A stretch of DNA of 64,000 bases from Lentzea albidocapillata subsp. violacea (GCF_900100275.1 NZ_FNET01000013.1:124001-188000); one strand, 5' to 3'. Positions 22,867 to 32,183 are shown, numbered from the stretch's first letter. The notes: generated by a model not told the origin, from the sequence alone. Numbers and translations are program-made.

Positions 22867-24107
22867 TCCAGCTCCTTGTTGACCGTCTCCGGCAGCCAGA
22901 TGAGTGCGACGACGGCGATTCCGTACGCGGCCGCCCCGAACAGCATCGCACCGCCGATGCCGAGCCGGTCGGCCATGAACCCGACCACACCGGGGAACAC
23001 CGCGCCGAACGCCCGCCCGAAGTTGTAGGTGAAGCCCTGGCCGGTGCCCCGCAGGTGCGTCGGGTAGAGCTCGCTGAGGTAGCTGCCGAACCCGCTGAAG
23101 ATCGCGCTCATGCAGAACCCGAGCGGGAAGCCGAGGAACATGACCAACGTGTTGGCGCCGTTGGGAATCTGCGTGTACGCGACGATCAGCAACGCGCTGG
23201 CGACCGCGAACAGCACGAAGGTCCTCTTACGCCCCAGGTAGTCCGTGAGGTAGCCACCGCACACGTACCCGATCCAGGCGCCGACGATGAGGAACGCGAG
23301 GTACCCGCCAGTGCCGATGACCGTGAGGCCGCGCCCCGTCTGCAGGAACGCGGGCAGCCACAACGCGAGCGTGTAGTACCCGCCCTGCACACCGGTCGCG
23401 AGCAACGCGGCGAACACCGTGGTCTTCAGGATCGGACCCCGGAAGATCTTCGGGAACGTGCCGCGTTCTTTGAGCTGTGCCTTGGCTTCCGGCGCGTCCT
23501 CGACGTTGCGGCGCACGTAGAAGATGAGGACCGCGGGCAGCGCGCCCGTCCAGAACATGATGCGCCAGGAGATGGCCGGGTCCGCGAACGAGACGACCAG
23601 CGTGTTGACGAGGACCGCCAGCCCCCAGCCGACCGCCCACGCGCTCTGGATGAACGCCACGGTCCGCCCGCGGTACTTCGGCTTGCAGTACTCGGCCACG
23701 AGGATCGCCCCGGCCGCCCACTCGCCACCGAAGCCCAGTCCCTGCAGCGCGCGGAAGACCAGCAGGGTCTCGTAGTTCGTCGCGAAACCGCACAGCACCG
23801 TGAAGAACGCGTACGCGGCCACCGTGATGACCAGCGTCCTGGACCGGCCGAACCGGTCGGCCATGATCCCCGCCACCGCGCCGCCGATGGCGCTCATCAG
23901 CAGCGTGCTGGTGCCCAGCAGGCCGGCTTCCGCCTTGGTCAGGCCGAAGTAGCCGGTGATCGCGACCAGGCTCAGGGGCAGGACCCAGTAGTCGTACGAG
24001 TCCAGCCCGTAGCCGCCGAAGGCGCCGACGAACGCGCGCCTGCCCTTCTGGCCGAGACTGCGGAACCAGGCGAAACGGCCTGTTTCCTCGGTCGTGGACG
24101 TGCTCAT
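22863..24107 (-). CDS. MFS metabolite:H+ symporter
   Basis: A 414-residue transporter with 12 membrane helices. The MFS A-motif appears as GIMADRFGRSRTLV after helix 2 and again as YLTDYLGRKRTFV after helix 8. LGFGGEWAAGAILVAEY in helix 4-5 is typical of the sialate/aromatic-acid:H+ symporter branch. It should import an anionic organic compound with protons. Coupled by ATGA to the DUF1445 gene. A palindrome about 60 bp upstream of the start is a good candidate for control by a GntR-family regulator, which is not encoded here. Confidence 0.92.
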   Translation of the reverse strand: MSTSTTEETGRFAWFRSLGQKGRRAFVGAFGGYGLDSYDYWVLPLSLVAITGYFGLTKAEAGLLGTSTLLMSAIGGAVAGIMADRFGRSRTLVITVAAYAFFTVLCGFATNYETLLVFRALQGLGFGGEWAAGAILVAEYCKPKYRGRTVAFIQSAWAVGWGLAVLVNTLVVSFADPAISWRIMFWTGALPAVLIFYVRRNVEDAPEAKAQLKERGTFPKIFRGPILKTTVFAALLATGVQGGYYTLALWLPAFLQTGRGLTVIGTGGYLAFLIVGAWIGYVCGGYLTDYLGRKRTFVLFAVASALLIVAYTQIPNGANTLVMFLGFPLGFCMSAIFSGFGSYLSELYPTHLRGTGQGFTYNFGRAFGAVFPGVVGFMADRLGIGGAMLFGAAAYGIAVVALIWLPETVNKELE

Positions 24108-24164
24108 GGGGCACCTCGCAGCGTGGTGGAGGAGTGGTCGGGTGTGATGTGAGCCTCAGAGTAA

Positions 24165-24181
24165 GGATTGTTCAACAATCC
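24165..24181. promoter_or_regulatory. GntR-like operator upstream of the MFS operon
   Basis: The sequence GGATTGTTCAACAATCC is a 17-bp palindrome with 8-bp arms and a single central base. ATTGTT-x-AACAAT matches the kind of site bound by FadR-subfamily GntR regulators. It lies 58-74 bp upstream of the MFS start, in the expected promoter region. A weaker half-site, AATTCAACGATCC, follows about 13 bp away. Confidence 0.65.
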
Positions 24182-24309
24182 CACAAGGCCACAATTCAAC
24201 GATCCGACGATCGGCGCGCAGCGGATGGGCTGGGTGGCGTCGGCGGGTGCGGCTCAACGGTCCGCGCTCGTGCCACGGCTCTACGGTCCGCGCTAGTGCC
24301 GCGCCTCAA

Positions 24310-24362
24310 CGCACGCGGGGCCCTTTCGTACTCACTAGCAGTACGAAAGGGCCCCGCGTGCG
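24310..24362. terminator. perfect 23-bp hairpin terminator
   Basis: Arms 24310-24332 and 24340-24362 are perfectly complementary over 23 bp around a 7-base loop (CACTAGC). The arms begin CGCACGCGGGGCCCTTTCGT. It sits downstream of the LON-domain gene and upstream of the MFS promoter, both read leftward, so it should insulate the two units. There is no long T-tract, but a stem this strong commonly terminates in actinomycetes. The rest of the 24108-24466 spacer holds only the operator and unassigned sequence. Confidence 0.85.
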
Positions 24363-24466
24363 ATCAGGCGACAGCTTGAGGCGACTCGTTCGGCGGTTCA
24401 GAGAGCGACGCCGACGGTCCGGCTGGCTCGTCTGGCGGCTTTAGCGGCGTGACGCCGGCGGTGCGG

Positions 24467-25147
24467 CTAGTTCGGGCTCGGCACGTGCCCGAACTCGGTC
24501 AACGGCACCGGCACGGCCTTAAGCGCGCTCAGGATCCCGGTCTCCCGGTGCAGCATCCGCCGCACGAGCCGCAACCGCCGAGCCGGCGACCTCTCCTCCA
24601 ACAGCCGCTGCCGATCCTCCACGGGCAGCAGGCAGTCGGCAGCCAGCAGATACGACAACGCGCCGAGATCGACGTCCTCGGCGGGCGTGGACCAGTCCTC
24701 GCGATGCCAAGCGGCGCCGCAGTACCGCTCATGGGCGGCACGCGCTCCGCGCTCCAGGATCGGCACGACCTCCTGAGCCGCCTCGGGCACCGGGGCGTCG
24801 TCCAGGTAGTCGACGTGGGCCAGCAGGTACGGCGCCGTCGTCGTGTCGACGTCCAGCAGCCGGAACCGCCGCACCCCGCGCGTCACGATGTCGAAGCGGC
24901 CCTCGGGCAGCGGCCGGGCGTCCAGCAGGTCCGCCGAGCAGCCGATGTCCTGCAGCGAGTCGACGTTGTCGGCGCCCACCTCCCAGCCCTGCTTGATGCA
25001 CACGACGCCGAACGTCCGGCCGAACAGCGAGCCGGTCATCAGGTCGACGACGAGCTGGCGGTAGCGGGGTTCGAAGATGTGCAGCGGCAAAGACGCCCCT
25101 GGCAACAGCACTGTGCCCAGGGGGAACAACGGAAGCGTCTCTGCCAC
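24467..25147 (-). CDS. LON substrate-binding domain protein
   Basis: The GTG at 25147 gives the family-typical start (M)AETLPLFPLGTVLLPG; 226 residues. The LON N-terminal (PUA-like) domain is recognised by FPLGTVLLPGASLPLHIFEPRYRQL and FGVVCIKQGWEVG. No ATPase or protease domain follows, so this is the stand-alone LON-domain protein common in actinobacteria, of unknown role, perhaps binding unfolded or specific client proteins. It starts about 10 bp from the stop of the nrtR gene, on the same strand, and may be cotranscribed with it. Confidence 0.85.
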   Translation of the reverse strand: MAETLPLFPLGTVLLPGASLPLHIFEPRYRQLVVDLMTGSLFGRTFGVVCIKQGWEVGADNVDSLQDIGCSADLLDARPLPEGRFDIVTRGVRRFRLLDVDTTTAPYLLAHVDYLDDAPVPEAAQEVVPILERGARAAHERYCGAAWHREDWSTPAEDVDLGALSYLLAADCLLPVEDRQRLLEERSPARRLRLVRRMLHRETGILSALKAVPVPLTEFGHVPSPN

Positions 25148-25157
25148 GCGCCCAACG

Positions 25158-25883
25158 TTACGTCGTGCCACTCCCGCCCGCCGGACGGCCGGATCCGGGT
25201 GGCCTCAGGACGGCGAACGGATCGGTCACCAGGATTGCCTTGGCGCTGAAGCGGAACAACGCCGCCGGGCGGCCGCCGGACGGGCCGGGGGGAGCGGTGC
25301 CGCCCGTGGGTTCCAGCAACAACCGGCGTGACAGCACGCGTTGCAGGTTCGTCGCGGACACGCGGTAGCCCAGGGCCGCGGAGTAGTGGTCGCGCAGCAG
25401 CGAGATCGTGAACTCCGGTGGTGCCAGTGCGAAGCCGACGTTCGTGTACGACAGCTTCGAGCCGAGCCTGTGCCGCGCTCGATGCACGATCGAGGCGTGG
25501 TCGAACGCCATCGCGGGCAGCTTCTCCACGCAGTGCCACTCCGTGTCCGCCGGCCGCTCGGGATCGACGTCCGAAGGCACCAGTCCGAGGAACGCCGTCG
25601 CGACGACGCGGGGACCCGGAACGCGGTCCGGCGCGCTGAACACGGCGAGCTGTTCGACGTGTGACAACTGTCGCACGTCGACTTTTTCCGCCAGCTGACG
25701 GCGGATGGAGGACTCGACGTCCTCGTCCACCCGCAGCTCCCCACCCGGCAGCGACCAGCGGTGAGCGTGTGGTTCCCGAGCGCGCTCCCACAGCATGACC
25801 TGGAGTGACGCACCTCTCACCCGCAACACAGCGGCCAGAACTTCGTGCCCCACACCTGCCACCCGGCTGATACTATCGGCCAC
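25158..25883 (-). CDS. nrtR: NrtR-type Nudix regulator of NAD synthesis
   Basis: The GTG at 25883 is chosen ([20 protein letters not shown]), 241 residues. Residues 15-150 form a Nudix fold ([20 protein letters not shown], then [16 protein letters not shown]). The Nudix box is degenerate: it lacks the usual REx2Ex2GE acidic cluster, as expected of a regulator that binds ADP-ribose instead of hydrolysing it. Residues 160-241 form a winged helix ([37 protein letters not shown]). It diverges from nadABC with a palindrome between, which fits NrtR repression of de novo NAD synthesis. Confidence 0.88.
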   Translation of the reverse strand: MADSISRVAGVGHEVLAAVLRVRGASLQVMLWERAREPHAHRWSLPGGELRVDEDVESSIRRQLAEKVDVRQLSHVEQLAVFSAPDRVPGPRVVATAFLGLVPSDVDPERPADTEWHCVEKLPAMAFDHASIVHRARHRLGSKLSYTNVGFALAPPEFTISLLRDHYSAALGYRVSATNLQRVLSRRLLLEPTGGTAPPGPSGGRPAALFRFSAKAILVTDPFAVLRPPGSGRPAGGSGTT

Positions 25884-25906
25884 GTTTTCGACCAGCAGGC
25901 GAAAAC
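25884..25906. promoter_or_regulatory. candidate NrtR operator and nadA promoter
   Basis: GTTTTCG (25884-25890) and CGAAAAC (25900-25906) form a perfect inverted repeat with a 9-base spacer, filling the 43-bp gap between the nrtR and nadA starts. A good -10 element, TACTAT preceded by TGA (25868-25876), points to nadA transcription beginning within or just before the repeat, so a bound repressor would block initiation. The repeat also abuts the nrtR start codon, allowing autoregulation. Confidence 0.72.
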
Positions 25907-25926
25907 CCCGGATCGAGGAGGCAGTG

Positions 25927-26946
25927 ATGGTCGCTACCGCAACCGTGGAGCGAACCGCTTCAGGTGTGTACGGCGGAGTCGAGCCGAACGCCGCGTGGCG
26001 AGACGAGGTGCTGCGCCTTGCCAAAGAGCGCGACGCCGTCATCCTGGCGCACAACTACCAGCTGCCCGAGATCCAGGACATCGCCCACCACACGGGCGAC
26101 TCCCTCGCGCTGAGCCGGATCGCCGCGCAGTCCGACGCGCAGACCATCATCTTCTGCGGCGTGCACTTCATGGCCGAGACCGCGAAGATCCTCGCCCCGC
26201 GGAAGACCGTGCTGATTCCGGACGAGCGCGCGGGCTGCTCGCTGGCCGACTCGATCACCGGCGCCCAGCTGCGCGAGTGGAAGGCCGAGCACCCCGGCGC
26301 GGTCGTCGTGTCCTATGTGAACACCACGGCCGAGGTGAAGGCCGAGACGGACATCTGCTGCACGTCCTCGAACGCCGTCGACGTCGTCAGGTCCATCCCG
26401 GCCGACCGCGAGGTGCTGTTCCTCCCGGACCAGTTCCTGGGCGCGCACGTCAAGCGCGAGACCGGCCGCGAGAACCTGCACATCTGGGCGGGCGAGTGCC
26501 ACGTCCACGCCGGCATCAACGGCCCTGAGCTGGCCGAGCGCGCCGCCGCGAACCCGGACGCGGATCTCTTCATCCACCCGGAGTGCGGCTGCGCGACGTC
26601 AGCGCTCTACCTGAGCGGCGAGGGCATCGTCCCGGCGGAGAAGGTCAAGATCCTCTCGACCGGCGACATGATCACCGCGGCCCGCTCGACGAAGGCGACC
26701 AAGGTGCTCGTCGCGACCGAGGTCGGCATGCTGCACCAGCTGCGCAAGGCCGCCCCGGAGATCGACTTCCGCGCCGTCAACGACCGCGCGTCCTGCACCT
26801 ACATGAAGATGATCACGCCGGCCGCGCTGCTGCGCTGCGTGCGGGACGGCCTGGACGAGGTGCACGTCGACCTGGAGACCGCCCAGCGGGCTCAGGGTGC
26901 CGTGCAGCGCATGATCGAGATCGGCAAGCCCGGCGGCGGTGAGTGA
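25927..26946 (+). CDS. nadA: quinolinate synthase A
   Basis: A [4Fe-4S] enzyme of 339 residues that condenses iminoaspartate with DHAP to quinolinate. ATG 25927 (MVATATVER) follows GAGGAGG; upstream extension of the frame is spurious. Signatures: [36 protein letters not shown] with a cluster Cys, [11 protein letters not shown], and [13 protein letters not shown] with the last cluster Cys. First gene of nadABC; its stop overlaps the nadB start (TGATG). Confidence 0.97.
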   Translation: MVATATVERTASGVYGGVEPNAAWRDEVLRLAKERDAVILAHNYQLPEIQDIAHHTGDSLALSRIAAQSDAQTIIFCGVHFMAETAKILAPRKTVLIPDERAGCSLADSITGAQLREWKAEHPGAVVVSYVNTTAEVKAETDICCTSSNAVDVVRSIPADREVLFLPDQFLGAHVKRETGRENLHIWAGECHVHAGINGPELAERAAANPDADLFIHPECGCATSALYLSGEGIVPAEKVKILSTGDMITAARSTKATKVLVATEVGMLHQLRKAAPEIDFRAVNDRASCTYMKMITPAALLRCVRDGLDEVHVDLETAQRAQGAVQRMIEIGKPGGGE

Positions 26947-28559
26947 TGGCCGCGCGCTGGGAGGCGCGAGCCGACCTGATCGTGGCCGGCACGGGCGTGG
27001 CGGGCCTGACCGCCGCGCTGCGGGCTCGTGAGCTGGGACTGCGCGTCCTGGTCGTCACGAAGGCCGCGGGAGACGACGGCAACACCCGCTGGGCCCAGGG
27101 CGGCGTCGCCGTCGTCATGGAGGACCAGCACGACCCCGGCGACTCGGTCGCGCGGCACATCGAGGACACGCTGACGGCGGGCGCGGGCCTCTGCGAGGAC
27201 GCGGCAGTCGCGGCGATCATCACCGACGGTCCGGCGGCCGTCGCCCGGCTGCGCGAGCGCGGTGCCGTGTTCGACGCGAAGCCGGGCGGCCTGCTCGAAC
27301 GCACCCGCGAAGGTGGCCACAGCGCGTTCCGCGTCGTGCACGCCGGTGGCGACGCGACCGGCGCCGAGGTCGAGCGAGCCCTGCTCAAGGCCACTGTGGA
27401 CGGACGGGTTCCCCTGCTGGAGAACCACGTCGCGGTCGACGCGGTGAAGACGCCGCTCGGTGCCGTGGCCGGACTCCTCGTGCTCGACAGCAACGGCGTG
27501 CCCGGTGTGCTCACCGCGCCCGCCGTGCTGCTGGCGACCGGCGGCCTCGGCCAGATGTACCAGGCGACGTCGAACCCTTCGGTGGCAACGGGTGACGGGC
27601 TCGCGCTGGCGCTCAGGGCCGGCGCGCTGGCCGCGGACGTCGAGTTCATCCAGTTCCACCCGACCGTCCTCTACACGGGCCGCGGCGCCCGTGGCCGGTG
27701 CCCGCTCGTCACGGAGGCCGTGCGCGGCGAAGGTGCCGTGCTGATCGACGCTACCGGTGCCCGCGTGATGAAGGGCGTGCACCCGCTCGAAGACCTGGCC
27801 CCGCGCGACGTCGTGGCGGCCGCGATCACCCGGCACATGGCGGCGGAACCCGGTGGCGTCGACGACCACGTCTTCCTGGACGCGACGGCGCTGCACGACA
27901 TGGCGACCCGCTTCCCGACCGTGTTCGCGGCCTGCGCCTCGGTGGGCATCGACCCGGCGGTGGACCCGATCCCGGTCGCCCCGGCAGCGCACTTCGCCTG
28001 TGGCGGAGTGGTTTCCACCGTCGATGGCCGCACCGGCGTGACGGGTCTCTACGCGGTCGGCGAGGTCGCCCGCACCGGTCTGCACGGCGCGAACCGCCTG
28101 GCCTCCAACAGCTTGCTCGAAGGCCTGGTCTGCGGCACCCGTGCCGCCGAGACCGTCGCCGCGGACCTCGCCATCGGCCTGATCTCGCCCGCGCGATCGG
28201 TCGAGGCCTCGCTGCCGACCGCGCCGGTCGCGGACCGCGACCTGTTGCAGCGCGTGATGTCCCGCTACGCCGCGATCGGCCGCGACGCCGAGGGCCTGGC
28301 CGTCGTCGGCTCGGTGCTCGACGTGTCCACTGTGGACAAGCAGCTGGAGTCGCGCGAACTGGTCGAGGACGCGGCGCTGACCACGGCCGCCCGCGCCCTG
28401 ATCGCGGCGGCGCAGCAACGCACCGAATCACGCGGCTGCCACGTCCGCACGGACTTCACCGAACGTTCCGAAGCGTGGCGGCGCAGTCAGCTCGTCCGGC
28501 TCACCCCGACCGGTCAGCCCGTGCTGGCCGATCCTGTTCTCGCAGAGGGTGTCGCATGA
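26946..28559 (+). CDS. nadB: L-aspartate oxidase
   Basis: FAD flavoprotein of 537 residues oxidising L-aspartate to iminoaspartate for NadA. The ATG at 26946 overlaps the nadA stop by one base. The N-terminal dinucleotide motif is VAGTGVAGLTAALRA. NTRWAQGGVAVV, the FAD/substrate loop EFIQFHPTVLYT, and the C-terminal GLYAVGEVARTGLHGANRLASNSLLEGLV are characteristic of the fumarate reductase/aspartate oxidase family. The shorter C-terminal helical domain is typical of actinobacterial NadB. Coupled to nadC by an ATGA overlap. Confidence 0.97.
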   Translation: MAARWEARADLIVAGTGVAGLTAALRARELGLRVLVVTKAAGDDGNTRWAQGGVAVVMEDQHDPGDSVARHIEDTLTAGAGLCEDAAVAAIITDGPAAVARLRERGAVFDAKPGGLLERTREGGHSAFRVVHAGGDATGAEVERALLKATVDGRVPLLENHVAVDAVKTPLGAVAGLLVLDSNGVPGVLTAPAVLLATGGLGQMYQATSNPSVATGDGLALALRAGALAADVEFIQFHPTVLYTGRGARGRCPLVTEAVRGEGAVLIDATGARVMKGVHPLEDLAPRDVVAAAITRHMAAEPGGVDDHVFLDATALHDMATRFPTVFAACASVGIDPAVDPIPVAPAAHFACGGVVSTVDGRTGVTGLYAVGEVARTGLHGANRLASNSLLEGLVCGTRAAETVAADLAIGLISPARSVEASLPTAPVADRDLLQRVMSRYAAIGRDAEGLAVVGSVLDVSTVDKQLESRELVEDAALTTAARALIAAAQQRTESRGCHVRTDFTERSEAWRRSQLVRLTPTGQPVLADPVLAEGVA

Positions 28560-29404
28560 CCATCGACGGCAGCATCGACTGGGACGACGCGAACCGGGTC
28601 ATCCAGCTCGCGCTGGAAGAAGACCTCCGCTACGGCCTCGACGCCACGACGCTCGCGACCGTGCCGCAGAAGGCCGTCGCGACCGCCGAGATCACCCCTC
28701 GCGCGGCGGGCGTGCTGTGCGGCGTTTCCGTCGCCCGCACGGCTTTCCAGCGCTACCTGCCCGAGATCGAGGTGCTCTCCGAGGCCTCCGACGGCGACAA
28801 GGCCGTTCCCGGTGAGCCCGCCCTGGTGCTCACCGGCCCGACCCGCGGCCTGCTCACGGTCGAACGCACGGCGTTGAACCTGATCTGCCACCTGTCCGGC
28901 ATCGCCACGCAGACCGCCCGCTGGGTGAGCGCGATCGAGGGCACCGGTGCGGCCGTCCGCGACTCGCGCAAGACGTTGCCGGGCCTGCGTTTGCTGCAGA
29001 AGTACGCGGTGCGCGCCGGCGGCGGCGTGAACCACCGCATGGGTCTCGGTGACGCGATCCTCATCAAGGACAACCACGTCGCCGCGGCCGGTTCGGTCGG
29101 CGCCGCGATCCGCGCGGCCCGTGCGCACGCACCCGAACTGCTGATGGAGGTCGAGGTCGACAGCCTCGACCAGCTCGACGAGGCGCTGGCCGAAGGCGCG
29201 GAACTGGTGCTGCTGGACAACTTCACGCCCGAGCAGTGTGCTCAGGCCGTGCGGCGGCGTCCGGACGGCGTGAAGCTGGAGGCGTCCGGCGGGCTGACTT
29301 TGGACGTGGCCCGCGCGTACGCCGAGACCGGCGTGGACTACCTCGCGGTCGGTGGCCTCACGCACTCCAGCCCGTCGCTCGACCTCGGCCTGGACCTGCG
29401 CTAG
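28556..29404 (+). CDS. nadC: nicotinate-nucleotide pyrophosphorylase (quinolinate phosphoribosyltransferase)
   Basis: A 282-residue enzyme converting quinolinate and PRPP to nicotinate mononucleotide. Start is the ATG inside the nadB stop overlap. Signatures: ALEEDLRYGLDATTLAT, LNLICHLSGIATQTA, DSRKTLPGLRLLQKYAV (PRPP/quinolinate Arg-Lys residues), GGGVNHRMGLGDAILIKDNH, and YLAVGGLTHS at the C-terminus. Last gene of nadABC; its TAG stop shares the palindromic bases CTAG with the stop of the convergent hydrolase gene. Confidence 0.97.
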   Translation: MTIDGSIDWDDANRVIQLALEEDLRYGLDATTLATVPQKAVATAEITPRAAGVLCGVSVARTAFQRYLPEIEVLSEASDGDKAVPGEPALVLTGPTRGLLTVERTALNLICHLSGIATQTARWVSAIEGTGAAVRDSRKTLPGLRLLQKYAVRAGGGVNHRMGLGDAILIKDNHVAAAGSVGAAIRAARAHAPELLMEVEVDSLDQLDEALAEGAELVLLDNFTPEQCAQAVRRRPDGVKLEASGGLTLDVARAYAETGVDYLAVGGLTHSSPSLDLGLDLR

Positions 29405-30174
29405 AGCAGCCGTCGGTTCGCCAGCACCGGCAGCACGGAACGAGCTTGTTCCACCTGCGCGAGATCGAGGTCGACGATCGACGACGAGGGCTGGTCCGAC
29501 AGCTGCACGACGACGTTCCCGAACGGGTCGGCGACCGTCGAGTAGCCGATCCCGGTCGGCGCGGACGAACCCAGGTCGCCGGGGTAGGCTTGCCCGCACG
29601 CCACGACGAACGACGTGCAGTCCAACGCGCGCGCCCGCACCAGCAGCTCCCACTGCTCCTTCTTGCCCGGCCCGGCGCCCCATGACGCCCCGACGAGCAC
29701 GGCGGAGGCGCCCTTGTCGGCCAGGGCCGTGAACAACGAGGGAAAGCGGATGTCGTAACAAGTGGCCACGCCCAAGGTGACGCCGTCCACGTCGAAGGTC
29801 ACCACGTCCGAACCCGGCGCGACCGTACGCGACTCCTGGAACCCGAACGCGTCGAACAGGTGGATCTTGTCGTAGCCCACGTGCAGCTCAGGACCGGTCA
29901 CCAGCATGGTGTTCGTCACGCGGTCAGCCGAAGGCGTGAACATGCCCGCCACCACCACGACGTCGTGCTGGACCGCGATCTCGTGCACAGCGGAGGCCCA
30001 CGGACCGTCCAGCGGCTCCGCGACCGGCCCGAGCGGCACGCCGAACCGGCACATCGTCGCTTCGGGCAGCAGCACGACCCGCGCGCCGTCGGCCCTGAGC
30101 ACCGCGTCGCGGACGAGCTCCAGGTTCGACCGTGGATCGGTGGTCGAGCTGATCTGACTCACAGCGATGCGCAT
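29401..30174 (-). CDS. carbon-nitrogen hydrolase (nitrilase superfamily)
   Basis: The ATG at 30174 gives 257 residues starting MRIAVSQISS. The catalytic triad of the superfamily is visible: Glu in VVLLPEATMCRFG, Lys in VGYDKIHLFDAFG, and Cys in LGVATCYDIRFPSLF. These enzymes are soluble amidases hydrolysing small amides such as deaminated glutathione or omega-amides; the exact substrate cannot be told. Four-base CTAG overlap with nadC at the 3' end, and only 25 bp separate its start from that of the divergent lipoprotein gene. Confidence 0.9.
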   Translation of the reverse strand: MRIAVSQISSTTDPRSNLELVRDAVLRADGARVVLLPEATMCRFGVPLGPVAEPLDGPWASAVHEIAVQHDVVVVAGMFTPSADRVTNTMLVTGPELHVGYDKIHLFDAFGFQESRTVAPGSDVVTFDVDGVTLGVATCYDIRFPSLFTALADKGASAVLVGASWGAGPGKKEQWELLVRARALDCTSFVVACGQAYPGDLGSSAPTGIGYSTVADPFGNVVVQLSDQPSSSIVDLDLAQVEQARSVLPVLANRRLL

Positions 30175-30199
30175 GAGCCTCACTGTAGGGTCCGGAACC

Positions 30200-31699
30200 G
30201 TGCGTTACCCACTGCTTCTAGTCGTGTTGCTGGCCGTCGCGGGCTGCACCGAGACCGCCGCACCCCGCCCGGACGGTGGGTCGAACGGCACATCGATCGT
30301 GCTGGCCGACCGCGACGAGCCGACGACGCTGAACCCGCTGCTCGGCTACGGCGCGCAGGGTGTGTCGAAGATCTACGACGGGCTGGTCGAGCACCGCCAG
30401 GACGGGTCGCTGACCCCGCGGCTCGCGGCCGATCTGCCGCAGCCGGCGGCGGACGGCCTGAGCTGGACGGTCAAGCTGCGCGGCGACGTGAAGTTCACCG
30501 ACGGCAGCACGTTCGGCGCGGAGGACGTCGTCGCCACCTACACCGCCGCGCTGCGGAACCCGGTCAAGGACCGGTTCAGCACGCTCAAGGGCGTCGAGCA
30601 GGTCGACCCGTCGACGGTCCGCTTCACCCTCACGCAGACGCAGGCGGCGTTCCCGCACCTGCTGGTGCTCGGTGTCCTGCCCAGCGAGCAGGCGAAGCCG
30701 GACGGTCAGCCCGTCGGCACCGGCCCGTACAAGGTCACCGAGTGGAAGAAGGGCGACCGGCTGCTGCTGGAGTCCAACGAGGGCTACTTCGACGGCGCGC
30801 CGAAGATCAAGAAGGTGACGATCGTCTTCGTCACCGACGACAACCAGCGCGCCCGCCGCATGCAGGACGGCGAGTTCGACGGCACGGTGCTGCCGCCCAA
30901 GATCGCCACGCAGTTCGCAGCCAGGTCTGGCCTGCAGGTGAACTACCACCGCAGCGCCGACTTCCGCGCCGTACGGCTGCCCGCGGCCAACCCGGTCACC
31001 GGCAACGCCTCCGTCCGGCTGGCGCTGAACTTCGCCGCGAACCGTCAGGGCATGATCGACAGCCTGCTCGACGGCAAGGGCACCATCGCCTACACGCCGG
31101 TGCCGGACGCGCTGGCCGAGCACTTCGACCCGACCGCGAAGTTCCGCTTCGACAAGACCGAGGCGACGCGGCTGCTCGACGTCGGCGGCTGGGTGCCCGG
31201 CGCCGACGGCATCCGCGTCCGCGAGGGCGTCGCGGCCCGTTTCACACTGATGTACCCGCTGGGCGACGACCTGCGCGCGGACCTGGCCACGGCGTTCGCG
31301 GCCGACGCCAAGGCCGTCGGCGTCGACGTGCAGCTCGCCGGCCTCTCGTGGGAGGCGATCCGGCCGCGGATGGCCCAGGACGCGCTGCTGTACGGCGAGG
31401 GCTCGCCGTTCGACCCGGACCTGATGCTCTACGACCTGCGCGGCCAGGGCAGCCCCGCCGCCGACGCCGCCCTCGAGAACGGCCGCAGGCTGATCGACCC
31501 GGCGCAGCGCGCGGTGGCGTACAAGCTTTTCCAGCAGGCGTTCGTCGCCGCACCGTCGATGGCGGTGCTGGTCTTCCCCGAGCACGCGTACGTGATGCGC
31601 GACTCGTGGAACGGCTACCAGCCGGTGGTCGACCCGAACTCCTACGGCGCGCTGGCCTGGGGGCCGTGGTGGAACCTGGAGAAGTGGGAGCCTAAGTAG
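30200..31699 (+). CDS. peptide/nickel-type ABC transporter substrate-binding lipoprotein (orphan)
   Basis: The GTG at 30200 starts a lipoprotein signal peptide with lipobox LAVAGC (499 residues). The mature part is a family 5 solute-binding protein: LADRDEPTTLNPLLGYGAQG, IYDGLVEHRQDGSLTPRLA, VKLRGDVKFTDGSTFGAEDV, and VGTGPYKVTEWKKGD. No permease or ATPase genes are near, so it either works with a distant transporter or serves as a sensor or binding protein. A TAGGGT -10-like element at 30186-30191 is 8-9 bases before the GTG, suggesting leaderless translation. Its last 8 bp overlap the convergent gene. Confidence 0.9.
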   Translation: MRYPLLLVVLLAVAGCTETAAPRPDGGSNGTSIVLADRDEPTTLNPLLGYGAQGVSKIYDGLVEHRQDGSLTPRLAADLPQPAADGLSWTVKLRGDVKFTDGSTFGAEDVVATYTAALRNPVKDRFSTLKGVEQVDPSTVRFTLTQTQAAFPHLLVLGVLPSEQAKPDGQPVGTGPYKVTEWKKGDRLLLESNEGYFDGAPKIKKVTIVFVTDDNQRARRMQDGEFDGTVLPPKIATQFAARSGLQVNYHRSADFRAVRLPAANPVTGNASVRLALNFAANRQGMIDSLLDGKGTIAYTPVPDALAEHFDPTAKFRFDKTEATRLLDVGGWVPGADGIRVREGVAARFTLMYPLGDDLRADLATAFAADAKAVGVDVQLAGLSWEAIRPRMAQDALLYGEGSPFDPDLMLYDLRGQGSPAADAALENGRRLIDPAQRAVAYKLFQQAFVAAPSMAVLVFPEHAYVMRDSWNGYQPVVDPNSYGALAWGPWWNLEKWEPK

Positions 31700-32183
31700 T
31701 CCTGGCGTTGATCTCGCGGACGGCCTTCTCCGGCTCGTCCGCCCAGAACTCGACGCGCTCGACCCGCTGCACGCCCGTCTTGCCGAGGTCCACGAGCTGC
31801 GGCTCGTGGAACGGCACGGACACGTTCGTCCTGGTCAGCGACTGGATGACGAGCGCGTCACCGATCACCTCGACGCTGCGCTGCCCCTTGTGGGTGCGCT
31901 CGGCGATCTGGGCGGAACCGAGGTCCGCGGTCGGGATGCTCCAGTCGAAGAACCCCAGCTGGCGCAGCCGCAGTTCGTCGTCGGAGATGGTGTGCGGCTG
32001 CTTGGTCAGCACGTAGAGACTGCCCACGCACACGACCGTGTTCAGTACACCCAGGACGATCAGCGTGATGAGCAGCCACGGGATGTCCAGGGCGAACGCG
32101 ACCAGCGCGACCCCGACCACCGTGATGATCAGGAACCGCACGTACCGCGGCTTCATGCGCTTGCCGTAGGGGATCTCCACCAT
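31692..32183 (-). CDS. membrane protein with PH-like domain (paralogue 1)
   Basis: A 163-residue protein: two membrane helices in the first 60 residues (FLIITVVGVALVAFALDIPW and ITLIVLGVLNTVVCVGSLYV) and a C-terminal beta-rich domain of about 100 residues ending VERVEFWADEPEKAVREI. The strand pattern with a final helix resembles bacterial PH-like domains of small membrane proteins. It is homologous to the next gene along its whole length (shared LTK, LxLRxL, IP-A, TNVS, EP-DLG and VEFW positions). Function unknown. Lies 10 bp downstream of its paralogue, same strand. Confidence 0.75.
   Translation of the reverse strand: MVEIPYGKRMKPRYVRFLIITVVGVALVAFALDIPWLLITLIVLGVLNTVVCVGSLYVLTKQPHTISDDELRLRQLGFFDWSIPTADLGSAQIAERTHKGQRSVEVIGDALVIQSLTRTNVSVPFHEPQLVDLGKTGVQRVERVEFWADEPEKAVREINARTT

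Noticed and set aside
26892-28418. 508-codon frame antisense to nadB
   Set aside because: No motif, opposite to a textbook L-aspartate oxidase; codon bias matches only the + strand.
27698-28555. Possible N-terminal extension of nadC into nadB
   Set aside because: The in-frame upstream part is an Arg-rich shadow; the ATGA overlap and the family start at MTIDGSIDWDDANR fix the beginning at 28556.
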